Translations under genes and position numbers: made by a program
Assembly (NCBI GenBank): GCA_900128585.1
Contig: LT642190.1
Span: 1 to 37,778 of the forward strand
Source: Stramenopiles sp. TOSAG23-3
Lineage: Eukaryota > Sar
DNA: 37,778 nucleotides
Reading direction: 5' to 3'
The notes under the pieces: generated by a model
Database searches by the model: none
Seen by the model: only the letters and a program-made list of their open reading frames with translations
What the model was told of the DNA's origin: nothing
In this document: positions 8,958 through 18,389 of the stretch, piece after piece
How positions within the stretch are numbered: the first letter of the stretch is position 1
Layout of the letters: every line of letters begins with the position of its first letter

Positions 8958-9422
8958 TATCTATATAGAATAATATTTAGTAGTCTTAATATGTACTTGT
9001 AATTGTTGGCGGGAGAAGGATTACCGGTTGGTATTATAAAATAGGTAATTATGAATTTATACAGGTATTATAATATGTATTAGAAGGGATATTGATAGGA
9101 TATGTTCGTAGTCATTGATGTACTAAAAAAGTTCACTCCTCCATCACCGAATCGTTCTTTTTATTTAAGGTATATGGAAATAGTGTATTCTTTAGTTCTA
9201 TCGTATTAGCTGTATTCATAGGTTCACTCTTTTCCATTTTAAAAGTAATTAAACAGAACTGAACAGAATGAAACTTAATTTCAATTGAATCTTTTTAATT
9301 CTTCTTAATATATACACAGTATCTCTTATTTATATTTATGAAATTGCATCTAAATCCTGAAATTCAATTTGCTTTTTTGGGACACCATTCGTTGAAGGAA
9401 ATCTCAAGAATTAAAAGATGGA

Positions 9423-9468
9423 CAATGCTGTGACAGTATTAATATATATTATACACATCATAGCATTA
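9423..9468. repeat. Palindromic pair of the dispersed motif
   Basis: CAATGCTGTGACAGTATT is followed by an AT centre and then by ACACATCATAGCATT, which is the inverted motif (AATGCTATGATGTGT). Together they make an imperfect palindrome of about 46 bp, the tightest head-to-head arrangement of this motif in the window. Confidence 0.6.
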
Positions 9469-9544
9469 ATTGATATTGCCTATCATAATACTCACTAGAC
9501 TATGCATTATTTTATTATAACTATGTAGAATAGGATTGAAGTTG

Positions 9545-9839
9545 TCTTTCTTTCTTTCTTTCTTTCTTCTTTTCTTTCTTCTTTTCTTTCTTCTTTTCTT
9601 TCTTCTTTTCTTTCTTTCTTTCTTCTTTCTTTCTTTCTTTCTTCTTTCTTTTCTTACTTTCTTCTTTTCTTTCTTTCTTCTTTCTTTCTTCTTTTCTTTC
9701 TTCTTCTTTTCTTTCTTCTTTTCTTTCTTCTTTTCTTTCTTCTTTCTTTCTTTCTTTCTTTCCTTTCTTCTTTTCTTTCTTCTTTTCTTTCTTTCTTCGT
9801 TTCTTTCTTCTTTTCTTTCTTCTTTTCTTCTTCCTCCTT
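9545..9839. repeat. Pyrimidine microsatellite, TTTC and TTCTTTTC units
   Basis: About 295 bp of uninterrupted or nearly uninterrupted C/T on the + strand, built from TTTC and TTCTTTTC units. It lies about 220 bp upstream of the TM9SF start. It has the mirror-repeat character that can form triplex (H-DNA). The Lys/Glu/Arg-only or Phe/Ser-only frames across it are artefacts of the repeat. Confidence 0.95.
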
Positions 9840-10057
9840 CAAAAGCAACGGCCACCATTTCATTTCCATCCATCCCAATAATAATAGTTTTAAATGAAGA
9901 CTAATAACAATCTCACAACCTCACTCTCTCTCTTTGTCTATCTTTTTTTGACCGATGGTTAACGTTTTAGTGTTCCTCTTTTCCCCTGTTGCCCAGTCTC
10001 ACTCCCTCTCTCTGTCTCCCCTGCCCTTCCCCTTTCTTACGACGTAAATAGTCAAAC

Positions 10058-11903
10058 ATGAGCGGACGAACGAGTACACCGACGAGCGGGCGTGCCATGG
10101 CGTGCGGCTGCCTTCTTCTCCTCCTTCTCGTTCACCCGTCCGTGGTGCGTGCCTCGGAGGAAAACCACGAGTACCAGGAGAAGGAGAACGTTTACCTGTG
10201 GCAGAATAAGGTCGGCCCGTACCACAACCCGCAGGAGACATACCCGTACTTTCAGCTGCCGTTCTGCAAACCGGTCGACACCCCGCCCGACCTTCCGGAG
10301 GCCAAGTACGGGGGCCTCGGGGAGGTCCTCGAGGGGCACGGGTTCGTCCAGAGCGGGATCGCCGTCCATTTCGGGGAAGACGTCCAGGACAGGAAGCTGT
10401 GCCAAAAGGTATTGACGAAGGAGGACGCCGACGTCTTCGACAACGCCGTGCGCCACCACTACTGGTACCAGTTGTACCTCGACGACCTGCCCGTGTGGGG
10501 GATGGTCGGACAGATAAACCAGGACACCACGCGGACCGGGGCGGACGTCGACGAGCGGGGGGCCGCGGACGTCCAGACCTTCGTGTACACCCGGAAGGAG
10601 CTGACCATCTTTCGGAACAAGGGGCAGATCATCGAGATCAACCTGAAGTCGAAGAACCCGGTCGAAGTCAAGGCCGGGGCCGAGCTCAGCTTCACCTACT
10701 CGGTCGCGTGGACGGACACGGAGAAGGCCTTCGGGACGCGGTTCAACCGGTACTTGGACAACACGTTCTTCGAGCACCAGATCCACTGGTTCTCGATCTT
10801 CAACTCGTTCATGATGGTCGTCTTCCTGGTCGGCGTCGTCTGCCTGATCCTCCTCCGCACGCTTCGGGCGGACTACGCAAAGTACATGCGGGACGAGGAC
10901 GACTTGGACTCCACGGAGCGGGGGGTCGGGGAAGACGTCGGGTGGAAGCAGGTCCACGGGGACATCTTTCGACGGCCGAACTACATCATGTTCTTCACCG
11001 CCCTCCTCGGGACCGGGGTCCAGCTCGTGTTCCTCATCTTCTTCATGATAGTCTTGGCGATCGCCCAGTCCGTATACTCGGAGCGCGGGGCCATGGCCTC
11101 CAGCTTCATCGCGTGCTGGGCGCTCACGTCCTTCCCGGCCGGGTACTACAGTGGCTCGTTTTACAAGAGCCACTTTTACCCAAACCCCTCGCCGGACTGG
11201 ATCAAGGTCTTCGTGCTCACGGCCACGATCCTGCCCTCGATCGCGGGGGGGCGTGCTGCTCTCGCTGAACTCGATCGGGCTGACGTACGGGACCCACACC
11301 ATCCCGACGAGTGCTGTCGTCACCATCGTGGTCATATGGCTCGTCGTGGTCGTCCCGCTGACGCTAGGGGGGACCATCTTGGGGCGCCAGTGGGGCGGGG
11401 CCTCGGACTGGCCGTGCCGGATCAACGCCTTCCCCCGCCCCATCCCGGCGAAGCCCTGGTACTCCCAGCGCTGGTTCCTGGTCCTGGCGAGCGGGGTCCT
11501 GCCCTTTGGGAGCATCTTTATTGAAATGTGGTTCATCTTTACCTCGTTTTGGAACTACAAGTTCTACTACGTATATGGGTTCATGATGCTTGTGTTCCTG
11601 ATTTTGTCGATCGTTACCATGTGCGTCGCGATCGTGGCCACCTACTTTTTAGTCAACTCGGAAGACTGGAGGTGGTGGTGGACGTCCTTCCTGGCCGGGG
11701 CGTCGACGTCCATTTACGTGTTTTTCTACAGCGTGTACTATTTTTTTGCAAAGACCCACATGCACGGGTTCTTGCAAACGGCGTTCTACTTTGGGTACAC
11801 ATTCCTGTTTTGTGCGGCCCTTGCGCTGGTGTGCGGGACCACCGGGTTGATCAGTAGCAAGTGGTTCGTGTCCCGGATATACGGCAACATCAAGATCGAT
11901 TGA
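10058..11903 (+). CDS. Transmembrane 9 superfamily (TM9SF/nonaspanin) protein, interrupted by a single-base frameshift
   Basis: A Golgi/endosomal nine-span membrane protein involved in sorting and adhesion-related traffic. It starts at the ATG 10058 (a second Met, residue 14, begins MACGCLLLLLLVHPS, a signal peptide). The luminal domain has the family signature NKVGPYHNPQETYPYF followed by LPFC. The frame breaks at a run of seven Gs (11245-11251): upstream reads to ILPSIAGG, and the family continues one base on as VLLSLNSIGLTYG to the stop at 11901. Dropping one G gives about 614 aa, the usual length, ending in KID, the KxD/E Golgi-retention signal of TM9SF tails. The second half remains conserved and membrane-like, so a sequencing or assembly indel is likeliest; a real mutation or a programmed shift is possible. 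Confidence 0.9.
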
Positions 11904-12089
11904 AGCAAGGGAGGGGAACTGACGCGTGTTAAAAACAACGAAACAAAACCATTCGGGAAGCGTTTGGTCAGCTCAACAACTTTCTCTTGAGATAAGTACA
12001 TATACGATTCTTATGTTGTAAAGAGTACTCTTTCTAACCTTACATACGTACCTACGCAAATACCTTCTCAAATCTCTTCGCCCTGAACT

Positions 12090-14549
12090 CTACGAATGGT
12101 TCAACACGCCGAAGAACCTGGCCATCCAGTATGGCAAGAGCCAGGCCCCCGCGTCGTCCTCCGACATTCCCGAGCCGGAGGCGGTCACGATCCAGGGGTT
12201 TCCGTTCCAAAGCCCTTGCATGCGTTCGTTGCTCGGGAGGGGCGGCCTGGTGTGGAGGGATTGGACATCCTTGACGCCGAAACGGGTCACGGCAAGGTCG
12301 TAAAGGATGTCCTGCCGTTCGGCGTTGCTCACCGGCCAACGGATCAGCTCCAATGGCCACGTCCGCAAATTCCAGACAATGTCCCGGACGATGCTGTCGT
12401 CCTGGTTTCCAGACGTTGCCAGGTAGATGGCGTCCCACAAGTCAGGTCGCTCGGGCCGAACGATTTGAAACGTGCGCTCCATGCTTGTCAGCACTGGCGC
12501 GCGGTCAAACGGGCACGTCGAGCTGTTCTGGCAGAAAAACAAAAACGTAAAGTATGGCAGGAACGTTAGCTCGTCGTCGCTGTAATTATCGTCGGACGGG
12601 GCCGTAATCTTCAAGTTCATCACGTTTTCGTTGTACTGGTTCGTCTCGTTCGTCAATTCGCGGTAATGCCCCAGAAGTTCTTCCCGGCACGTATCGTTCG
12701 CAAAGTGGTACGCTGCCGAAAGGTAGGCCAACATCTGCATCGAGTTCACCCCTCGGCCGTCGCTCCATGGACGAAAATCGTTCAATTGGGCCGGGTCCCA
12801 CTGCCCCCACGACGTTGGCTTTCCCGTCCAATCGATCAACTTGTACCCGTTACGGACAAGGCCAAGGACAAAATTGCTCAGCAGCGTTCCCGCCAGCTCG
12901 CGCTCGGACGGGACTGGGGACAGTTTTGCGACCAGGCTGAGCGCAAACACGTGCCCGGTCGTCTCATCGCTCGACGTGTCGCTCTTCCAGCTCCAACCCT
13001 CGTAGTTCGGGTTCGTAGAGTTGCGCCACTGCCCGGGTTTTCCCCCCGTGCCGCACTTTACAAACGGTTCTTCGCTGGGGGCACACAGGCTTCTGGCCAT
13101 CAGCCCACGAATCCCCGTCACCTCGTTCAGGCGAACCATCCCCCCAAAAAAGGTGGACGCGAATTTAAGATCTTCCGGGGCCTTGGTGATGGAATACTTA
13201 AAGTACCCTGCCGCGACGACAAGGGACGTCCACAACCCGTTGTTGTCGTTGTCGGAACACACCGTCTTTGAATTGTCTCCAAACGATGGCAGTTGACACT
13301 GCGCCGTCAGCCCGTTGCGGTTGTGGCGTTCCAATTGGATGGTTTGGAACACTTCGGCCTTGCCTTCCAGTGTCCACTCCTGCTGTTCAAGGACTGTGAT
13401 GCCCTCTTCCGCCACTGCAACGATCGTGTCCCCCATCAGCTTCGCGTCCACCTTTCGCGGGACCACCGCCAATCGTTTTATTGTGCTGCCGGCAAGCCAC
13501 CGCTCTTTGTGCAAATACCTGAATTCGGGGTCGCTCCCTTTCTCCCACACGGACAGGCCGGAAGTTGTCCCGATCCATAGCTGGGCAACGTTTTCCCCTT
13601 GCACGTTGCGAACGGCAGTTGCAAACGCAATGCAGGTGATGTTGGATGTGGGGAGGCCCTTGTCGCCGTTCACGGTCGTGTACGTCCCGTTGTCCCCAAA
13701 CCGAACATTCAAATTGTTCTGCGTTCCAATGAATAGATCAGCGCCGCCGTTGAAATCATTCGAAAATGCGAGGGAAGTGACCGTCGAAGACAGGACGCCG
13801 CCCGCACCAGATTCAATGTCTGTCACCCATTCAAACCTCATAATGCGCTCCGCATTGAAATAATCGATGTGCCAGAGCTTTTCACTACTTCCGACCACCA
13901 CGGTCGGGGGACTGGCCAACCCGCTCGCGGCATTGCCCGACACGGCGACGGACAGCAACGGCAAAGTAGACATCCCCGGGACTTCCTGGACCTGCCCGAT
14001 CTTTCCCGCAGCGTCGATGGCAACTGTCAGTAGCCCCGCGGTCCCAACGCACCACACCCTGGTCACCTCCCCGGCCTTCGTCTGGTCCAAGCTAGCGGCC
14101 ACGTCGTTGATATCGCCGCGAGAACCAAACGCTTTGCAGTCGATGGCTTTGCATGATGACTGGGACGCGGAAAACGAGCAGCTCAGCGAGCAGAACTGGT
14201 CCGGGGATGCAAACCCTACAAGCGCCCCGTTGAACGCGACGAGCCTGGACCCTCCCGGAAGGTCGGCCTGGTCAAACGCAACCGCAGCAAAGGCCGGGCC
14301 AAAGAACATCTTCCCCTCTGCCAACACGACGAACCCTTCCTTGACAGCCACCACATCCTTCCCTGGCGTAGCAGTAGGAAATACAGGCCAGGACGGCGGA
14401 ACGTTGGATTTTGCCCCCTTGTAAAGTGCACGCTGCGGGACAACTTCAACGTACGAAGCCGGGGGGCTAAACGCCGCCGACGCCACACTGACCCCAAACA
14501 CCACTACCACCAAACGAAACCACCGATTTTGTAGTAGAATTCCCATCAT
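12090..14549 (-). CDS. Secreted beta-propeller plus alpha/alpha-barrel-like protein
   Basis: 819 aa, function unknown. A hydrophobic N-terminus (about 11-25, ending near ASA) is a signal peptide, and several N-x-S/T sites and Cys pairs fit an extracellular protein. Residues about 160-400 contain short recurring segments such as LFIGTQNNLNVRF, LWIGTTSGLSVWEKG and TIVAVAEEGITVLE. These match the two-component-regulator-propeller type of beta-propeller blade. Residues about 430-820 carry SDNDNNGLWTS (432-442), WKSDTSSDETTGH (521-533), DWTGKPTSWGQWDP (573-586) and GRGVNSMQ (598-605). I recognise this helical module from large uncharacterised propeller-linked proteins of bacteria and protists; it resembles six-hairpin glycosidase folds (inference). 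It converges on the TM9SF gene with 186 bp between. Confidence 0.75.
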   Translation of the reverse strand: MMGILLQNRWFRLVVVVFGVSVASAAFSPPASYVEVVPQRALYKGAKSNVPPSWPVFPTATPGKDVVAVKEGFVVLAEGKMFFGPAFAAVAFDQADLPGGSRLVAFNGALVGFASPDQFCSLSCSFSASQSSCKAIDCKAFGSRGDINDVAASLDQTKAGEVTRVWCVGTAGLLTVAIDAAGKIGQVQEVPGMSTLPLLSVAVSGNAASGLASPPTVVVGSSEKLWHIDYFNAERIMRFEWVTDIESGAGGVLSSTVTSLAFSNDFNGGADLFIGTQNNLNVRFGDNGTYTTVNGDKGLPTSNITCIAFATAVRNVQGENVAQLWIGTTSGLSVWEKGSDPEFRYLHKERWLAGSTIKRLAVVPRKVDAKLMGDTIVAVAEEGITVLEQQEWTLEGKAEVFQTIQLERHNRNGLTAQCQLPSFGDNSKTVCSDNDNNGLWTSLVVAAGYFKYSITKAPEDLKFASTFFGGMVRLNEVTGIRGLMARSLCAPSEEPFVKCGTGGKPGQWRNSTNPNYEGWSWKSDTSSDETTGHVFALSLVAKLSPVPSERELAGTLLSNFVLGLVRNGYKLIDWTGKPTSWGQWDPAQLNDFRPWSDGRGVNSMQMLAYLSAAYHFANDTCREELLGHYRELTNETNQYNENVMNLKITAPSDDNYSDDELTFLPYFTFLFFCQNSSTCPFDRAPVLTSMERTFQIVRPERPDLWDAIYLATSGNQDDSIVRDIVWNLRTWPLELIRWPVSNAERQDILYDLAVTRFGVKDVQSLHTRPPLPSNERMQGLWNGNPWIVTASGSGMSEDDAGAWLLPYWMARFFGVLNHS

Positions 14550-15312
14550 TCAATGCTGCTTATTCACAGATACAGATAGAATATATTGACAAATTGATAG
14601 ACAAGCGTGCATTAATTGTATCTAATTTCTTTCATCGTTTTGTTAACATTCCTTTGTTATATATATACTCGGAGAATATAAAGGGAAGATTAATAACTTC
14701 AAATGTTTATAATATACTTTCTTCTTTTCTATTATTGTGTTCTTCTTCTTCTTTCCTTTCTTCTTTCTTTCTCCTCTGTGAAAAAAAAGAAAGAAACGAA
14801 AGAACTCCTCCTCTGCTCAAACCATTTAGATTAAGGAAACTATCAGATTACGCTCAACTCTTTCTATCTTATTAAATATTAAATAAATAAATAATAATAC
14901 AATAATACTTAATTATAGAAGAAGAAATGAGAAAAAAGTTCTTCTTTCTTTCTTTCTTTCTTCAATCAATCAAAAAAAATAATCACAAAAATTTCTTCAT
15001 TCTTCTTTTTTCTTTTTTTCATTCTTACTTCTCTCTTCTTTTCTTCATTCATTCTTTTTCCTTCCCTAATTTTTCTTGGCGGAGCAACGAGAGGAAAGGA
15101 GGGTAGAAGAAGTTCTTCTTTCTTCGTTCGGTACCCGTTTTTTTTTGTAGGTTTGTTGTTTCTTCTAGACTGAGAAGAGTTGAGTTCGGGTTTCTTTGTA
15201 TGGTTTGGTTTTGTGTGAATTTATCCTTTTCGTCCTTTCTACTTTCTACCCTGCTCTGATCGTTTGGTTGAAACGATTGTTGTTTTTTAAACGAAGAAAC
15301 CCCTCAAACAAT
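14550..15312. other. AT-rich divergent gap between propeller and U-box genes
   Basis: No supported gene. It holds AT-rich sequence with pyrimidine tracts (about 14720-14775, 14938-14963, 15000-15065) and a Thr/Leu-poor leader region before the U-box ATG. A lone TTCAATGCTG, a partial copy of the dispersed motif, sits just beyond the propeller ATG. Confidence 0.6.
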
Positions 15313-16245
15313 ATGGCGTTGAATATGCACGAGGAAGGGGTGAACCCCCCGGACAACGGGTGGCAACAGTCAGTTGGGTTGAAGTATTTGCCTGTGCGTT
15401 TGTTTGGTGTGCCAAGGGAACATTTGCCCCGCGACTTGCTCGAGAAGCGCAACGCGGCCCTTCACGCCGTCGTCGCAGAGGTGTGTTTCTGTGCGGTGTG
15501 CATTCCGGTAGGGGCTGCGGTACGGTCCGGGGTGTTGAAAGCAAGTGTCTACCTGAACGTAATCACGTTGTTGATGGGATTCCTGGGGCTTTGGGCGTCG
15601 GCCGTGTTGCGCGGGCCGTGGATCATGTCACATTACACTTCAATCTTTGCCACGTCGATTCTGTTTATTGTCTACTGCACAATTGTTTTTGCCGCTACCC
15701 AGAGCGAAAGCGCGCTGGTGCTCTTGGTCCTTGTCGTTTTTATCGTACCGGACATTATCGCCGCAGTGCTTACCATGCGTCTGTTTAAAGCGTACTTGGG
15801 TTTCAGGAAAAACGTTGCCGGGGGTCAGTTTGCAGCGGTCATAACGGCCGCCACCAACGAGGACGCAACGGTAGCGCCGGGCATCGAAGCATTACCGCGC
15901 CCTGCGGAGCCACGGCAAGGACCAAGTGGCGACCAAACGAGGGCCAACGTGTCCGAACAGTTAGCGAGGCACCACTCCATCCCCGACACCCCGGAGCTGT
16001 ACCGCTGCCCAATTACAACAGAAATTATGAACGACCCCGTCAACGCCGAGGACGGATACACGTACGAGCGGGCATCCATATCGGAGTGGTTAAAAAACAA
16101 CAACAAAAGCCCGATGACGAACTTAGAAATGGGGAAAAACCTTGTGCCAAACAACAGCCTGCGAAGTGCGATCATGGAGTTTGTCGAGTCCTACGAGCGC
16201 CAGAGCAAAGGCACGGACACTGATGTCCCGGACGCTGATTGTTAA
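15313..16245 (+). CDS. Four-span membrane protein with C-terminal U-box (putative E3 ubiquitin ligase)
   Basis: 310 aa from the first in-frame ATG (15313); the frame is open upstream but has no earlier ATG. Four hydrophobic spans lie at about 51-70, 79-101, 107-129 and 133-157. A polar linker then leads to a U-box at about 228-292: LYRCPITTEIMNDPVNAEDGYTYER, then ISEWL and SPMTNLEM, then LVPNNSLRSAI. These are the diagnostic U-box elements (Pro after the Cys, GYTYER, PNxxLR). U-boxes recruit E2 enzymes without zinc. The tail after the fourth span would face the cytosol. A membrane-anchored E3 acting in organelle quality control is plausible but inferred. It converges on the ankyrin gene with a 150-bp gap. 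Confidence 0.85.
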   Translation: MALNMHEEGVNPPDNGWQQSVGLKYLPVRLFGVPREHLPRDLLEKRNAALHAVVAEVCFCAVCIPVGAAVRSGVLKASVYLNVITLLMGFLGLWASAVLRGPWIMSHYTSIFATSILFIVYCTIVFAATQSESALVLLVLVVFIVPDIIAAVLTMRLFKAYLGFRKNVAGGQFAAVITAATNEDATVAPGIEALPRPAEPRQGPSGDQTRANVSEQLARHHSIPDTPELYRCPITTEIMNDPVNAEDGYTYERASISEWLKNNNKSPMTNLEMGKNLVPNNSLRSAIMEFVESYERQSKGTDTDVPDADC

Positions 16246-16395
16246 GTTCTTATACAATGCAAAGTGCGGGAGAGAAGAGGGTGCCGAACAGAAAAATGGC
16301 TGTAATTTAATGACGTAATTCAAATTTATCTTCTATATCATCAATATACCGCATTGACCTGGGGATTCCTTCAATCTGTGTTGCTGTGAAGAATC

Positions 16396-17838
16396 TTAAA
16401 AAAAGCCATCGTTTGATTTCGAGCGGGTGCTGATTTTTGAGAGTTTCATGGCATCGGCTGCGTCGGCCTGAAGACTCAGCCACTTCATCGTTTCGATAAA
16501 TGCTTCGAAATCCACTCGATGTGTCTTGTCGCTCATGCGAAAGCCCTCGAGTCTCTCCAGCATGGCATACGCCTCGTCCAGTTCCAGGCAGTTCCCTTTC
16601 TGCATCAGCAGCTTAATAAGGTCATTCTTATCGATGGTGCTCTCTCCTTTCGCCAGAATCTTAAACGCGTCCTTTATGTCCGCCTCCGTATCAAGTCGAA
16701 AAAATCCTGCCGGCAGCGGCGCCCTCGCGTTCACGGCAGCAGGCAGCGTGCGCGGGTTCTCGTTTGGCTGTGGGACGGGCATGCAGCGCGGCGTGTTGCA
16801 CCGGCGCCGTGACAAATCATTTTTGCGGTGGATTGTGGCCAGCATATGCCTCATGTCTTTCTCACGGTTTTTGTACTCGTACCCCGACTTTCGCTTTCGG
16901 TAGTACGCATTCATTTCTTTTTGCAATGCTTTCTTCCGTTCGATCCGGTACAACCGCTTTCTAATTTCCTCCGCCTTCGGCTTGGAGTACGCTTTTACCG
17001 TTTTCAGCTTCATCAGATCCAGCCTGTCTCGAACGCGAATCTTTCTATTCCACTCTACCATCTTTTGCTGAGTAGAAGTCGCCATGCCTGCGTTGAACAA
17101 AAACACCTCCTCCTTTGCCCATGCATTTCGCCATTCTTTCTTCGCCGTGCTTGGTCGACTTTTCTTCCGAGACGATGACCGTGCCGATCGAGCGTTGGCC
17201 GTCCGGGGCCGGGGCTTTCGTGCCTCCCTCCTCCCCAACTTCTGCACCATTTTCTTCCGTCGCTCCTCCCGGTGTTCCTGCTTATGTCGCTTTATATTTT
17301 CTTCCCACTTGGTCTGGGCCGCAACCATGCGTTCTTCCTTCTTCAACCCCATTTCACGCGCCCGCAGCAAAAACTTGTACTCTTCGTCCGTCAACGACCC
17401 TTTCCACTTCAGGAACCTCTTGAAAAGCGCGGCCATGATGGGGGAATACTTGCACGCAAGCCACAAGGGCGTCTCTCCAATGGTGTTTCTAGCGTGGAGA
17501 TCGGCGACTTCTCCGGACCCCCCACCGTGCAACAACAGTGCCCCAATCCGTACGCAGTCACCCAGCCGTTTTGGACTCCCGTGGTGCTTGCGGGCAGCCT
17601 GTACACAGTAGTAGAGGGGCGTATTCCAATGCATGTTCCGTTGGTTTGCCGTATATTTTCGTAATGCCAAGTATCGTCTCACCAAAACAACATCTACCCT
17701 TTGCACCGCGGACCATATCGTTGCCTTACGGTCTTTCTTCAACCCAGAACACCCCTCAAATCCTACAGGCGTTACTGCCGGATCTTGCGCCGGGGTCAAG
17801 AAAGGGGGTTTCAAGATTTTGGGAGTCGGAGTCAACAT
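16396..17838 (-). CDS. Ankyrin-repeat protein with basic coiled-coil centre and degenerate EF-hand pair
   Basis: 480 aa from the ATG at 17838. Residues about 38-145 contain ankyrin-type repeats (WNTPLYYCVQAARKH; GETPLWLACKYSPIMAALF). Residues about 160-345 are very rich in Lys/Arg/Glu and probably coiled-coil, with a Ser/Arg patch at 213-235. Residues about 385-452 resemble an EF-hand pair of the calmodulin/centrin type (IKDAFKILAKGESTIDKNDLIKLL; then VDFEAFIETM), but the loops lack the full set of acidic calcium ligands. Such combinations are common in cytoskeletal or axonemal proteins; no specific function can be assigned. Confidence 0.8.
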   Translation of the reverse strand: MLTPTPKILKPPFLTPAQDPAVTPVGFEGCSGLKKDRKATIWSAVQRVDVVLVRRYLALRKYTANQRNMHWNTPLYYCVQAARKHHGSPKRLGDCVRIGALLLHGGGSGEVADLHARNTIGETPLWLACKYSPIMAALFKRFLKWKGSLTDEEYKFLLRAREMGLKKEERMVAAQTKWEENIKRHKQEHREERRKKMVQKLGRREARKPRPRTANARSARSSSRKKSRPSTAKKEWRNAWAKEEVFLFNAGMATSTQQKMVEWNRKIRVRDRLDLMKLKTVKAYSKPKAEEIRKRLYRIERKKALQKEMNAYYRKRKSGYEYKNREKDMRHMLATIHRKNDLSRRRCNTPRCMPVPQPNENPRTLPAAVNARAPLPAGFFRLDTEADIKDAFKILAKGESTIDKNDLIKLLMQKGNCLELDEAYAMLERLEGFRMSDKTHRVDFEAFIETMKWLSLQADAADAMKLSKISTRSKSNDGFF

Positions 17839-18180
17839 GTAAAAAAGCCCAATATATAAAATCCCAAGTTCAATTCATTCAATCAATCCATACGTTTCTA
17901 CAATTCTTAACAAATATAATTCATTTTTATCTAAACAAACAGATGGATTAAAACCTTTCATTTAACTATTTTGATTAAAGACTTCCTCTTCTTCTTTTTA
18001 TACATAACGCTTTTTCGTTCTTCTTTTCTTTTCTCGTCCCTCTCATTCATATATTTCGTTTCTTCTTTTTTTTGTAACGGAACATTTTTTTTATTATTAT
18101 TATTATTTGTTTTAGGAAGATATTTTGGTTTAAGGTATTTGTCTCTGAATAAATCTGAGATTTTTTGAGCGGCGGTTGAA

Positions 18181-18211
18181 GTGGGGAGGGGAGGGAGGAG
18201 GGAGGGAGGGA
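18181..18211 (+). other. G-run cluster, potential G-quadruplex upstream of the phosphatase gene
   Basis: GGGG, GGGG, GGG, GGG, GGG and GGG are separated by one or a few bases, about 180-210 bp before the phosphatase ATG on its coding strand. This is the strongest quadruplex-forming pattern in the window. Seen directly; regulatory effect is inferred. Confidence 0.5.
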
Positions 18212-18216
18212 CAATA

Positions 18217-18279
18217 GAAATTAAATTTAAGAAAGAAAGAGTCGAAAGAAAGAAAGAAATTAAATTTAAGAAAGAAAGA
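18217..18279. repeat. 24-bp purine-rich direct repeat with a TTAAATTTAA core
   Basis: Two identical 24-bp copies at 18217-18240 and 18256-18279 (period 39) consist of a TTAAATTTAA palindrome followed by GAAAGAAAGA. They lie 110-170 bp upstream of the phosphatase start. Confidence 0.75.
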
Positions 18280-18389
18280 AAGAAAGAAAATCAAAGACCA
18301 GAGACCAGAAAAGAAGAAGGAAGGGGAAGTTTATATTCTGTTCGTACTTACAAGTTAATGAACACTTGTGGACTGGCTCTCAACGCACA

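Larger units (their letters stand above)
8308..10057. other. Long AT-rich divergent gap between MCM2 and the TM9SF gene
   Basis: No supported gene. It probably contains both promoters. It holds a dense cluster of dispersed-motif copies (8609-8957), a palindromic pair at 9423-9468, two TTTCCCGCC-like sites and a roughly 295-bp pyrimidine microsatellite. These are listed separately. Confidence 0.7.
17839..18389. other. Divergent gap between ankyrin and phosphatase genes
   Basis: No gene seen. It contains T-rich tracts (about 17985-18115), a G-run cluster (18181-18211) and a purine-rich direct repeat (18217-18279), so the strand asymmetry flips within the gap. It presumably holds both promoters. 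Confidence 0.6.

Noticed and set aside
9466-9904. Lys/Glu/Arg-rich and Phe/Ser-rich reading frames of about 74-135 codons
   Set aside because: These are translations of the pyrimidine microsatellite in different frames; no complex sequence supports a protein.
10052-11536. 494-codon minus-strand frame opposite the TM9SF gene
   Set aside because: It crosses the frameshift site because it lies opposite GC-rich codons, but has no family features; the + strand has the TM9SF signature.
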